A DNA stretch of 64,000 nucleotides, taken from CAIWHR01 sp963708855 (GTDB lineage Bacteria; Pseudomonadota; Gammaproteobacteria; Burkholderiales; Casimicrobiaceae). Below are positions 48,538 through 61,299 of this stretch, piece after piece. Made by a program: the position numbers and the translations under genes. Each line of letters begins with the position of its first letter. Within the stretch, counting starts at the first letter, position 1. The stretch covers positions 17,901 to 81,900 of the forward strand of contig CAVPUM010000018.1 in NCBI GenBank assembly GCA_963708855.1, written 5' to 3'. The notes under the pieces were generated by a model. That model was not told where the DNA came from and made no database searches. It was given only the letters and a program-made list of their open reading frames with translations.

Positions 48538-48999
48538 TGCTTCACCGTCTTGGCGGCCTTGTCCATCGCCGCCCGCGTGTGCGCCTGGTCGACCGCGGCC
48601 GCGGCCTCGGGCGGCATGTAGTTCTCGTCGTGCTTGGCCAGGACTTCGGTCGCGCGGAACACGCCGTCCGGGCCCGATCTTGCCCTGCGCGACGACGCCC
48701 TTGCCCTCCTTGAACAGGTCGGGGAGGATGCCGGTATAGACGACCGGAATCGTCTTCGCGGTGTCGGTGACGTTGAAGCGCACCGTGAGGCCGTCCGACG
48801 CGCGGGTCACGCTCTTTTCCTCGACCAGCCCGCCGATCCGGAACGCGCGGCCTTGCGGCGCGCGATTCTCCACGACGTCGGTCGGCGAAAAGAAGAAGAC
48901 GAGATTGGACTGGAATGCGTTCAGCACCAGTCCGACCGCGGCGGCGAGCACCAGCACGCCGGCGCCGATCCACATGAAACGGCGGTGACGGGGCTTCAT
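48534..48999 (-). CDS. ccmE: Haem chaperone CcmE (one frameshift)
   Basis: An N-terminal anchor (MWIGAGVLVLAAAVGLVL) is followed by an OB-fold with VVYTGILPDLFKEGKGVVAQG. An extra G near 48670 breaks the frame. Beyond it the corrected frame gives VLAKHDENYMPPE, containing the histidine that binds haem covalently, and ends KAAKTVKQ. The start overlaps the probable ccmD stop. Confidence 0.9.
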
Positions 49000-49174
49000 T
49001 CGGCCGCCCCGTCGGATCGGTCGGATCGTCGGGCCGCGTGAGCCGCGCTTCCAGCAGCACCGAGCGGCGGCGCGACCGCAGCGCGAGCAGCTCGATGGCG
49101 AGCACGAGCGCGGCCGCGCCGTACGCGCTCCAGATGTAGAAGCCGTAGCCGTTCATGGCAAAGAATGCGCTCAT
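48996..49174 (-). CDS. ccmD: Haem exporter small subunit CcmD (one probable frameshift)
   Basis: A single-helix protein, MSAFFAMNGYGFYIWSAYGA, then a membrane segment and a basic LRSRRRSVLLEARL, typical of CcmD, which releases holo-CcmE from CcmABC. As written the frame runs on past ccmE's start. One missing G near 49008 would end it at a TGA overlapping the ccmE ATG, matching the ATGA overlaps elsewhere in the operon. Confidence 0.8.
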
Positions 49175-49914
49175 GCGTTCCTCACTTCCGTCAATTCGCC
49201 GACCCAGGCGGCGCCGCGCTCGCGGTCGACCATGATGGTGCGCACGCGGGAGAGCGACGCGGCGATCGAGTAGAACCACGCGGCGAACGACATGATCAGC
49301 ATGCCGGTCAGCATGATCGCCGCCATCGCCGGCGCCTTGGTCAGGCTGACCGACGAGCCCTGATGCAGCGTGTTCCACCAGTGTACAGAGAAGTAGATGA
49401 TCGGGATGTTGACGACCCCGGTCAGCGCCAGCACGCCGCACGCGCGATCGGCGCGGCGCGGGTCGTCGATGGCGTTGCGCAGCGCGATGATGCCGAGGTA
49501 GAGGAAGAGCAGGATGAGCTCGGAGGTCATCCGCGCGTCCCAGGCCCAGTACGTGCCCCAGGTCGGCCGGCCCCAGAACGCGCCGGTCCAGAGCGCGATG
49601 AACGTCATCACCGCGCCCGTCGGCGCGATCGCCTGCGCCATCATCGCCGACAGGCGCGTGTTGAAGCCGAGCGCCAGCGCGCTCCAGCAGGCCATCACGA
49701 CGTAGAGGAACATGCTCAGCCACGCCGCGGGCACGTGGATGAAGATGATCCGGTAGGCGTCGCCCTGCTGGAAGTCGGTCGGCGCCGCGACGAGCCCGAT
49801 GTAGAGGCCGATGACGGCGAGCAGGGCCGCCGCACCGTAGAACCAGGGAATCATCTTCCCGGCGAGCGGGTAGAACGTTGCGGGCGAGGCGTATTTGAAC
49901 CAGTTGAGCGGCAT
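49171..49914 (-). CDS. ccmC: Haem exporter protein CcmC
   Basis: 247 residues, six helices. The tryptophan-rich loop WGTYWAWDARMTSELIL and flanking histidines (FIHVPAAWLS, SVHWWNTLHQG) bind haem for transfer to CcmE. Intact; its stop overlaps the ccmD start. Confidence 0.95.
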   Translation of the reverse strand: MPLNWFKYASPATFYPLAGKMIPWFYGAAALLAVIGLYIGLVAAPTDFQQGDAYRIIFIHVPAAWLSMFLYVVMACWSALALGFNTRLSAMMAQAIAPTGAVMTFIALWTGAFWGRPTWGTYWAWDARMTSELILLFLYLGIIALRNAIDDPRRADRACGVLALTGVVNIPIIYFSVHWWNTLHQGSSVSLTKAPAMAAIMLTGMLIMSFAAWFYSIAASLSRVRTIMVDRERGAAWVGELTEVRNA

Positions 49915-49926
49915 GGGTCGCAGGCT

Positions 49927-50644
49927 TCAGTCCAGGGCGATGCGCACGGCGGCCGCGGCGGCGAACGGCGCACCGACCAGCGCGACCAGCAGTCCCGCGC
50001 CGAGCAGCGAAAGGTTCGCGCCTGCGCCCAGCCCCGAGCGCGCCGCGTCCACGGCCCCGGCGCCGAAGATCAGCACCGGAACATACAGCGGAAGGATCAG
50101 CAGCGCGAGCAGGCTGCCGCTCGCGCGCAAGCCCAGCGTCAGCGCCGCGCCGATCGCGCCCAGCAGCGACAGTATCGGCGTGCCGATCAGGAGCGCGGCC
50201 GTCAGCACCGTCAGCGCGTCGCCGTCCAGCGCGTACTGGAGGCCGAGCAGCGGCGCGAACAGCACCACCGGCAGGCCGGTCGTCAGCCAGTGCGCGACGA
50301 TCTTGCCGGAAACGAGGGCCACGAGCGGATACGGCGACAGCGCGATCTGCTCGAGCGTGCCGTCGGCGTGGTCGCCCGCGAACAGGCGCGGCAGCGACAG
50401 CAGCGACGCCAGCAGCGCGGCGACCCACAGCACGCCCGGCCCCATGGTCGCGAGCATGTTGCGTTCCGGCGTCGTCGCGAGCGGAAAGAGCGAGGCCACG
50501 ATCACGTAGAACAGCAATTGCACGCCGAGTTCCGCGCGCGAGCGCAGCGCCAGCGTGAGGTCGCGCGCGATCGGCCCAGCGGACCGCGGGCCAGACGGCG
50601 TCGGCGGCGCCGGACACGGGGGCGGTGGCGGTGGCGATCGACAT
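49927..50644 (-). CDS. ccmB: Haem exporter permease CcmB (one frameshift)
   Basis: Starts MSIATATAPVSGAADAVWPA. An extra G near 50571 breaks the frame before IARDLTLALRSRAELGVQLL, the conserved CcmB N-terminal helix. It continues with PGVLWVAALLASLLSLPRLF and ADGTLEQIALSPYPL, typical of CcmB. It is the membrane partner of CcmA. Confidence 0.92.
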
Positions 50645-50652
50645 TTCGCGAT

Positions 50653-51268
50653 TCAGCCCAGCGCGAGCGGCCGCACGCGCGACTCGGGAAGGCCGAGCGG
50701 CGCGTGCGTCGCGGCCACCGCGAGGCCGCCCTTGGCCAGATGGCCGGCGACGATCCGCGCCAGCAATTCGGCGCCCGCGGCATCCAGCGCGGTGACCGGC
50801 TCGTCGAGGATCCACAACGGCCGGGGCAAGCAGCGAAAGGCGCGCGAGGCCGATGCGCCGGCGCTGGCCCTGCGAGAGCACGCGCGCGGGCAGGCCGCGC
50901 TGCCGCGACAGCGCGACATTGTCGAGCGCCTCGCCGATCGCCTCGCGCGGGAGCGCCTCCCCCTCCAGGGCCACGAGCGAAGCGAGGTTCTCCTCGGCGG
51001 TGAGCTCGTCCTTGAGCGACGGCAGGTGTCCGGCGAACGCCGTCGCCGCGCGCAGCGCCGGATCGAAGGGCGGCGCCGGCTTGCCGTTCCACCGGATTTC
51101 GCCGTCCTCGGGCGCGGACAGCCCCGCGAGCATGCGCAGCAGCGTCGTCTTGCCCGTGCCGTTCGCGCCGGTCACGACCAGAGCCTCGCCCGGGCCGACG
51201 CGAAACGAGAGCCCGGCGAAGAGCCTGGCAAAACCGCGGCGCGCGGCGAGTTTCGAAGCTTCCAGCAT
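50653..51268 (-). CDS. ccmA: Haem exporter ATPase CcmA (one frameshift)
   Basis: About 205 residues. Walker A is GANGTGKTT, the signature LSQGQRRR and Walker B LWILDEPVTALD. A missing C near 50828 separates LARLSLLA from PLWILDEP. It drives release of holo-CcmE. It is the first gene of the ccmABCDEFGHI operon. Confidence 0.92.
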
Positions 51269-51361
51269 CAGAGGGGAGGGTTGGGGGGTGAGGCGCGGGG
51301 CTGGCGGAATCGGCAGGGAGCCCGGAAAATCCGCCCCCGGGGTTCGAAAAACGCAGCCGCG

Positions 51362-51367
51362 ATTATA
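51362..51367 (-). promoter_or_regulatory. -10 box upstream of ccmA
   Basis: On the minus strand a perfect TATAAT lies about 95 bases upstream of the ccmA start. The expected -35 position reads AAGGAT, a poor match, so an activator may be needed. Confidence 0.45.
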
Positions 51368-51408
51368 GCGGACGCCTCCCGGCGATCCTTGCGCGGCGTC
51401 AATACCGT

Positions 51409-51436
51409 GGACAGTCCCCGATTTCGGGTCTGTCCC
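51409..51436. repeat. REP-like palindrome
   Basis: GGACAG...CTGTCC outer arms and CCCG...CGGG inner arms surround a GATTT core. It resembles the GGACAG-type short palindromic elements scattered through many proteobacterial genomes. It is a single copy here, in the divergent ccmA/maeB spacer. Confidence 0.55.
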
Positions 51437-51487
51437 CGGATTCGTCCGATTCGGCCATGCGGGTTACAGGGTCTTGCCAACGAGGCT

Positions 51488-51496
51488 TGCTATGAT
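51488..51496 (+). promoter_or_regulatory. Extended -10 promoter before the malic enzyme gene
   Basis: TGCTATGAT is an extended -10 element (TGn followed by a TATAAT-like box), about 31 bases before the chosen start. No -35 box is evident. Confidence 0.45.
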
Positions 51497-51527
51497 GACG
51501 TCCGCCCATTCCGCCCGAGAGCGCCCC

Positions 51528-53815
<2,288 letters not shown>

Positions 53816-53897
53816 CGGATACACGATGCCGCCGGCCGGGCTCCGGACCGGCGGCACTGCCGTATTGCGGCACGAGGCCGATGCTCGCCCCGGAACG

Positions 53898-55740
53898 ATG
53901 ATGCGCGATACGCCACCGGCTTCCTCCCCCGCTCTGCGCGCGCGCGACACGCTGCGCCGGGTGTTCGGCTTCGCGGCGTTTCGCGGCGCGCAGGAGGACA
54001 TCGTCAGCCACGTCTGCGCGGGCGGGGATGCGCTGGTGCTGATGCCCACGGGCGGCGGCAAGAGCCTGTGCTATCAGATCCCGGCGCTCCTGCGGGAGGG
54101 GACGGCGGTCGTCGTCTCGCCACTGATCGCGCTGATGCAGGACCAGGTGGCGGCGCTGACGCAGGCCGGCGTGCGCGCAGCCGCGCTCAACTCGTCGCTT
54201 TCCGGAGCGGAGTGCGCGCGGATCGAGCGTGCTGTTCGCGGCGGGGGAGCTCGATCTGCTCTACGTCGCGCCGGAGCGGCTGCTCACGACGCGCTGCCTC
54301 GAGCTCATCGATCGCGCGGACGTCGCGCTGTTCGCGATCGACGAGGCGCACTGCGTTTCGCAGTGGGGCCACGATTTCCGGCCCGAGTATCTCGGCTTGT
54401 CGGTGCTGCACGAGCGTTATCCCGCGGTGCCGCGCATCGCGCTCACCGCCACGGCCGATCCGCTCACGCGGGGCGAGATCGTCGAACGGCTGGCGCTCTC
54501 CGACGCGCGCGTGTTCGTGTCGAGCTTCGACCGGCCCAACATCCGCTACACGATCGTCGACAAGGACGATGCGCGCGCGCAGCTGCTCGCCTTCATACGC
54601 GGCGAGCACCCGGGCGAGGCCGGCATCGTCTATTGCCTGTCGCGCCGGCGGGTCGACGAGACGGCCGCGTGGCTGGCCGGCAGGGGAATCGCGGCGATTC
54701 CGTATCACGCCGGGATGGACAACGCGGACCGGTCCGCCAACCAGGCGCGCTTCCAGCGCGAGGATGGCATCGTGGTCGTCGCGACGATCGCCTTCGGCAT
54801 GGGCATCGACAAGCCGGACGTGCGCTTTGTCGCGCATCTGGACCTGCCCAAGAGCGTCGAGGGCTACTATCAGGAAACCGGCCGCGCGGGCCGCGACGGT
54901 CTGCCGGCGGATGCGTGGATGGCCTACGGATTGTCCGACGTGGTGCAGCAGCGGCGGCTGATCGAACAGTCGGAAGCGGACGACGCATTCAAGCGGGTGG
55001 CGAGTGCCAAGCTCGATGCGCTGCTCGGTCTCGCGGAGACGGCATCCTGCCGGCGCGTGCGGCTGCTCGACTACTTCGGCGAGGCGAGCGCGCCTTGCGG
55101 CAACTGCGACAACTGCCTGGCGCCCCCGCAGACGTGGGATGCGACCGACGCCGCCCGGCGCGCGCTCTCCGCGATCTATCGCACCGGACAGCGTTTCGGC
55201 GCGGCCTACGTGATCGACGTCCTGTGCGGCAAGTCCGACGAGCGCGTCCTGCGCTGGGGGCACGAGCGCCTGTCCGTCTTCGGCATCGGCACCGACCTCG
55301 ATCACTCGACCTGGCGCAGCGTCTTCCGCCAGCTCGTGGCGCAGGGACTCGTGCACGTCGACCACGAGGCGTTCGGCGCGCTGAAATTGGCGGAGGCGAG
55401 CCGCGCGGTGCTGCGCGGCGAAGCGACGGTCGCCATGCGGCGCACTGTCGCGCGCGCGCCGCGGGCGCCGAAGCTGCGGGGCGACGCGCTGGCCTTGGGC
55501 GCGGCCGCCCAGTCGCTCTTCGAACGGTTGCGGGCGTGGCGTGGAGGAGAGGCGCGCGCACAGGGCGTGCCCGCCTACGTGATCCTGCACGATCGCACGC
55601 TCGCGGCGATCGCGCAGACGGAGCCGGCGGATCTCGCCACGCTCGCACGCATCGACGGCATCGGCACGGTGAAACTCGCACGCTACGGCGAGGCCATCGT
55701 CGCGCTGGTGGGCGGCGCCGACGCGCCGGGGCAGGCCTGA
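53898..55740 (+). CDS. recQ: ATP-dependent DNA helicase RecQ (one frameshift)
   Basis: A superfamily 2 helicase. Motif I is MPTGGGKSLCYQIPALL, motif II DEAHCVSQWGHDFRPEY, motif VI QETGRAGRDGLPADA. A zinc-binding cysteine cluster (CRRVRLLDYFGE ... CGNCDNC), an RQC winged helix and an HRDC domain (TLAAIAQTEPADLATLARID) follow. An extra base near 54228 breaks the frame between motifs Ia and II. The start is chosen at MMRDTPPASSPAL; an upstream ATG at 53826 would add 24 residues. Confidence 0.92.
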
Positions 55741-55757
55741 AAAAGACAAATTCATGT

Positions 55758-55787
55758 ATTGACAATAATAATTAACGTCAATACAAT
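55758..55787 (+). promoter_or_regulatory. Promoter and operator of the brnTA pair
   Basis: TTGACA (55759-55764), a 17-base AT-rich spacer and TACAAT (55782-55787) form a near-consensus promoter. An inverted repeat ATTGAC...GTCAAT (55758-55763 with 55777-55782) overlaps it and is a plausible BrnA autoregulatory operator. The predicted transcription start coincides with the brnT GTG. Confidence 0.75.
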
Positions 55788-55794
55788 AAATCGC

Positions 55795-56079
55795 GTGCGC
55801 ATCACGTTCGATCCCGCGAAAGACGCTGCCAACGTAGCCAAGCACGGGTTATCGCTGGCCGTTGCAGCCGATCTCGACTGGGGCGCCGCGGTCGTCTGGG
55901 AAGATTGCCGACGTGATTACGGTGAGGTGCGCTATGTGGCGCTCGTTCCGCATGGGCGGCGCCTGGTGTTCGTGGCCTATGCCCGGCGTAGCGGACAAAT
56001 GCGAGTTATCAGCCTGCGCAAGGCTAACCTGAGAGAGATCGATCGCTATGAAGCGGAAACTGACTCGACCGACGATTGA
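55795..56079 (+). CDS. brnT: BrnT family ribonuclease toxin
   Basis: 94 residues from GTG 55795: RITFDPAKDAANVAKHGLSL is the BrnT signature (FDxxKxxxNxxKHGxxF/L). The later FVAYARRSGQMRVISLRKAN fits the RelE-like fold's R and H/S/R positions. BrnT cleaves RNA and is neutralised by BrnA. No Shine-Dalgarno sequence precedes the start, which lies about seven bases after the -10 box, so the transcript may be leaderless. It overlaps brnA by 32 bases. Confidence 0.85.
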   Translation: MRITFDPAKDAANVAKHGLSLAVAADLDWGAAVVWEDCRRDYGEVRYVALVPHGRRLVFVAYARRSGQMRVISLRKANLREIDRYEAETDSTDD

Positions 56080-56311
56080 AGAAGATGCTCGGATTACCTC
56101 TGCCGCGCGTGCTGATCCGGACGCGCAGCCTATCGAGGGCGTGATTGGATTGAAGCGCGAACGTGGACGACCGCTGCAGGACACGCATCGAACGATGATC
56201 TCGTTGCGTGTCGATCCCGACGTGCTGACGGCGCTGCGCGCCTCGGGTCGCGGCTGGCAGACGCGCGTCAACGCCCTCCTGCGCGAAGCCGTGACGAAGG
56301 GCAAGGTCTAG
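56048..56311 (+). CDS. brnA: BrnA family antitoxin
   Basis: 87 residues. The C-terminal half, TMISLRVDPDVLTALRASGR, followed by GWQTRVNALLREAV, is a ribbon-helix-helix-type DNA-binding domain. The N-terminal half should wrap the toxin. It probably represses its own promoter through the inverted repeat upstream of brnT. It overlaps the end of brnT, as usual for this family. Confidence 0.85.
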   Translation: MKRKLTRPTIEEDARITSAARADPDAQPIEGVIGLKRERGRPLQDTHRTMISLRVDPDVLTALRASGRGWQTRVNALLREAVTKGKV

Positions 56312-56409
56312 TCGCGCCGCGCAAGCAATTTCCCGATTCCCCTGTGTCGCCAGGGCCACTTGCTTGTTCGTCGCGTTAGCAGCGGCCTATCGCGGGGCTG
56401 CCCCGGCAC

Positions 56410-58346
<1,937 letters not shown>

Positions 58347-58531
58347 GGCAGTCCTCCTTGGATTCACGTCTGCAGTATCTTGGTGCCACTCGGCCAAATT
58401 TCAACCTTCGGCCTGGGAAACGGCGAAACCTGCCGCCATCCGAAAGGGACGGGACGCTGACGCAACGACCATCATGGTGATCCTTTTACGGATCGACCCC
58501 GATGCTCCGTCGGATGGGCGAAGCGCGCAGG

Positions 58532-58873
58532 TCAATCGACCCCCCTCGATGGTCCGTCCGGGTCCAAGCACAGCGCCGCAGCCGTCACGTCGAGAAAGTT
58601 GGCGACGCCTTGGACGTTGCGGAACGATGCATGCAGGATCGCGAGCGCTACAAGGCTGCACTCCACCTCGCCGTCGTCAATGGCGGCGGGCGGGCCACGC
58701 AGTTCGTCCTGGAACCCCGCGCGGTGTCCAATTTCCCAATCTGTGGCCGCCTTGAGCCAGGCCAACAGGCCGGGGACGATGACGGGTTCGCCATCGATTG
58801 TCGCACGCAGGGCGTGCAATTCGTGGTCCGGCATGGCGGCAAGAGCAGCGGCGATGTCGGCGATCGAATCCAT
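58532..58873 (-). CDS. Hypothetical protein
   Basis: 113 residues from the ATG at 58873 (MDSIADIAAALAAMPDHELH); an upstream in-frame ATG at 58897 would add 8. The sequence is mostly helical and acidic with a tryptophan-containing core (LLAWLKAATDWEIGHRAGFQ) and no recognisable domain. It is flanked by htpG and an SDR gene on the same strand, each more than 100 bases away. I do not recognise a function. Confidence 0.5.
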   Translation of the reverse strand: MDSIADIAAALAAMPDHELHALRATIDGEPVIVPGLLAWLKAATDWEIGHRAGFQDELRGPPAAIDDGEVECSLVALAILHASFRNVQGVANFLDVTAAALCLDPDGPSRGVD

Positions 58874-58984
58874 CGGGGAAATTTCGCCGCCCGCCAACCG
58901 GCATGGCGGTGTGTCGTGCCTGCGGCACCGCGCTATAAATCGAGCCGTCGGCCTTCGGCAATCGCCAATAACTCCTGACAGGCG

Positions 58985-59800
58985 CTATGCCGGTGCGTGC
59001 CAGCCAGCGTCCGCCCAAAGCTCGCCGCTCACTGCCGAATTGGCGAGCATAAAGCAGATCGCATCGGCGATCTCGTCGGGGCGAATCAGTCGGCTCAGCT
59101 GCGTGAACGGCAGAATGTGCTTGCTGATGTAGTCATCACCCATCGAGCGCACCATCGGCGTGTCGGTGAACCCCGGGTGAATCAGCCCGCAGCGCACGCC
59201 GTAATAAACGGCCTCCTTCATTATGGTCGCTGCCGCACCCTCGAGGCCGGCCTTGGTGCTGGCGTACGAGATTTGGCCGCGGTTGCCCTGCGACGAAACG
59301 GAGCCGATGAACACGATGGCCCCTTGCATCCCCTCGGACGGTTGCCATCGCTTGAGGCCACAGGCGGCGCGATTCTCGGCAATGCGTCCGATCATTTCGA
59401 GCGCCCAGTAGACGGGGGCCACGAGGTTCACATCGATGACCTGCTTGAACCGGTCCACCGGATAGATCCGCGCCTTCCCGGTGATCTTGTCTATGCGGAC
59501 GGCAAGATCGTCGCGCGTGATGCCGGCCGCCGGCACACACATCGTGACGGTGTCGAACTCGCTGCTGATGGAATCGAAAACCGAGGCGCGAAAGGCCTCG
59601 TCGGTCGTATTGCCACAGTAGGGGTGGGCGACCAGCCGACCAGCCTCGGCATTGATTTCGGCGGCGACACTGATGATGTTCTCGCCCATGTCCACGAGCG
59701 CCAACGCGCGCACATTGCGGCGCGCCAATTCTGACGCCACGGCCCGCCCGATGCCGCTAGCGGCACCGGTAATTACCGCAACCTTTCCAGCGATTTCCAT
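58985..59800 (-). CDS. SDR family NAD(P)-dependent oxidoreductase
   Basis: 271 residues. VAVITGAASGIGRAVASELA binds the dinucleotide; the catalytic serine is in FIGSVSSQGN and the Tyr-x3-Lys pair in SYASTKAGLEG. The C-terminal SGELWADAGWHAPA is typical. The start at 59800 is preferred over a longer open frame because it opens directly on the Rossmann strand. It is not clearly linked to either neighbour. The substrate is unknown. Confidence 0.88.
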   Translation of the reverse strand: MEIAGKVAVITGAASGIGRAVASELARRNVRALALVDMGENIISVAAEINAEAGRLVAHPYCGNTTDEAFRASVFDSISSEFDTVTMCVPAAGITRDDLAVRIDKITGKARIYPVDRFKQVIDVNLVAPVYWALEMIGRIAENRAACGLKRWQPSEGMQGAIVFIGSVSSQGNRGQISYASTKAGLEGAAATIMKEAVYYGVRCGLIHPGFTDTPMVRSMGDDYISKHILPFTQLSRLIRPDEIADAICFMLANSAVSGELWADAGWHAPA

Positions 59801-60026
59801 ATAGGCTCCTGACCCATTGCTGCACTGCAACATCCTAGCTGCTTTGCGGACTGATGTCACGGAAAACTTGGGCACGCAGAGCATTGATGACATTTGCATA
59901 ATTGCGGGGCCGCGTCATGTCCGCTCGGCTCTGCCAGTGGCGATTCTTCCGCGCCTTGCTTGGCGGATTGCCTCAAACCACGTGCTTGGCCGCCTCAACC
60001 GAGGTTCAGAATGAGCCTCAACCCGT

Positions 60027-61280
60027 TCATCGCGGCTGCATCGCCTTCAGGTACCAGCGGATGAACGCATCGACGTTGTATTCCTTGCGCTGCGACAGCG
60101 GGCCCGGCTCGTAGCCGATCGATTCGACGCCCCTCTGCTGCCACTTGCAGATCTCCCAGTCCTGCTCGTTGGTGAGATGCCAGAACGGCAGCAGGCGATC
60201 GAGCTGGTAGTCCGCGCCTTCGCGCGCATCCTGGTGCACGAGCCAGTAGCTCCTCATCGCCGTCTTGCGCGGGCCGGCTGGCAGCATGCGCGTCACGACC
60301 GCGTGGTCGCAGCTCGCGTGCAGCCAGAAGTTGGGCAGGCTGCGCATGCGCAGCACGCCGACGTCCCCATCGGGGTAGTCTCCCATCAGCGGCGCGACGC
60401 GCGTGCCGTCCAGCGACTCGGTGGCAAAGCCTTCGGCGAGCGCGGTGCGGTTGCACGTGTACCAGAGATCGTGGTCGGGATCCGGGAACGTCGCGAGGCC
60501 GCCCTTCGGGTGCGCAACGCCGTCGCCGGGAACCTCCCACTTCGACTGGATGCGCGCGAGCGCGGCGGTTATCTGCTGCCGTACCGCTGCGGAGGCGTGC
60601 TCCTCGTCGTGGACGTCGAAGTTGGATTTCACGTACTGCGGATGACGCGGCGTGCAGTGGTAGCACTCGCGGTTGTTCTCCCAGACGAGCTTCCAGTTCG
60701 CCTCGACCTCGTACTCGATCGTGTGCGCGATCCGCGCGCGGTCGAATCCCTGCGGCGCGCCGGCGACTTCGAAGCGCCGGCGGAAACCCTCGAATTCGGG
60801 AGGCGCTTCGGAAACGGAAATGTATATGAATCCGGCAGCGACCTCGGCGCGCACGGGTTGCAAACCGAGCTTCGATTTTTCGACGCCATCGTGCATGCCG
60901 TGACAGGCGACCAGTTCGCCTTGCCGCGAATAGGTCCAGCTGTGATACGGGCAGACGAGCGCGCGGACGTGGCCGCTCTCCGTGCGGCAGATCTGCGAGC
61001 CGCGGTGGCGGCACACGTTGTGGAACGCGCGCACCACACCGTCGTCGCCGCGGATCACCAGGACGGGAGCGTCACCGACGGACAGCGTCAGGAAATCGCC
61101 GGGGTCAGGGATCTCGAAGGCGAAGCCGGCAAACAGCCACCCGTGCTGCCAGATGCGCCGAAGCTCGGCCGCATACAGCGCTTCGGTCGCGTAGAACGCC
61201 CGCGGCATCCCGCGGCCGTCCTGGCGCGAGGCGAGGAGGGCGGCAAGATCGGGATCGAGTGACGACCGGGAGTCGGGCAT
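60027..61280 (-). CDS. Rieske-type aromatic/amine oxygenase alpha subunit
   Basis: 417 residues. The Rieske [2Fe-2S] centre is CRHRG...CPYHSW (CxH-x17-CxxH). The mononuclear iron site includes NRECYHCTPRHPQY and a late aspartate. It is closest in style to glycine betaine and stachydrine demethylases (GbcA-like) rather than ring dioxygenases. It lies 19 bases after a dimethylglycine dehydrogenase-like gene, supporting methylated-amine breakdown. No reductase gene is visible. Confidence 0.85.
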   Translation of the reverse strand: MPDSRSSLDPDLAALLASRQDGRGMPRAFYATEALYAAELRRIWQHGWLFAGFAFEIPDPGDFLTLSVGDAPVLVIRGDDGVVRAFHNVCRHRGSQICRTESGHVRALVCPYHSWTYSRQGELVACHGMHDGVEKSKLGLQPVRAEVAAGFIYISVSEAPPEFEGFRRRFEVAGAPQGFDRARIAHTIEYEVEANWKLVWENNRECYHCTPRHPQYVKSNFDVHDEEHASAAVRQQITAALARIQSKWEVPGDGVAHPKGGLATFPDPDHDLWYTCNRTALAEGFATESLDGTRVAPLMGDYPDGDVGVLRMRSLPNFWLHASCDHAVVTRMLPAGPRKTAMRSYWLVHQDAREGADYQLDRLLPFWHLTNEQDWEICKWQQRGVESIGYEPGPLSQRKEYNVDAFIRWYLKAMQPR

Positions 61281-61299
61281 GGATTGCTCGCTGCGGAGG

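Noticed and set aside
46540..48999. An 819-codon fusion of ccmE and ccmF
   Set aside because: The long frame arises because indels in ccmE and ccmF place parts of both genes in one frame; ccmE and ccmF are separate, overlapping genes.
56312..56409. Bidirectional terminator between brnA and htpG
   Set aside because: A GGGGC-T-GCCCC stem exists but no T-run follows on either strand.
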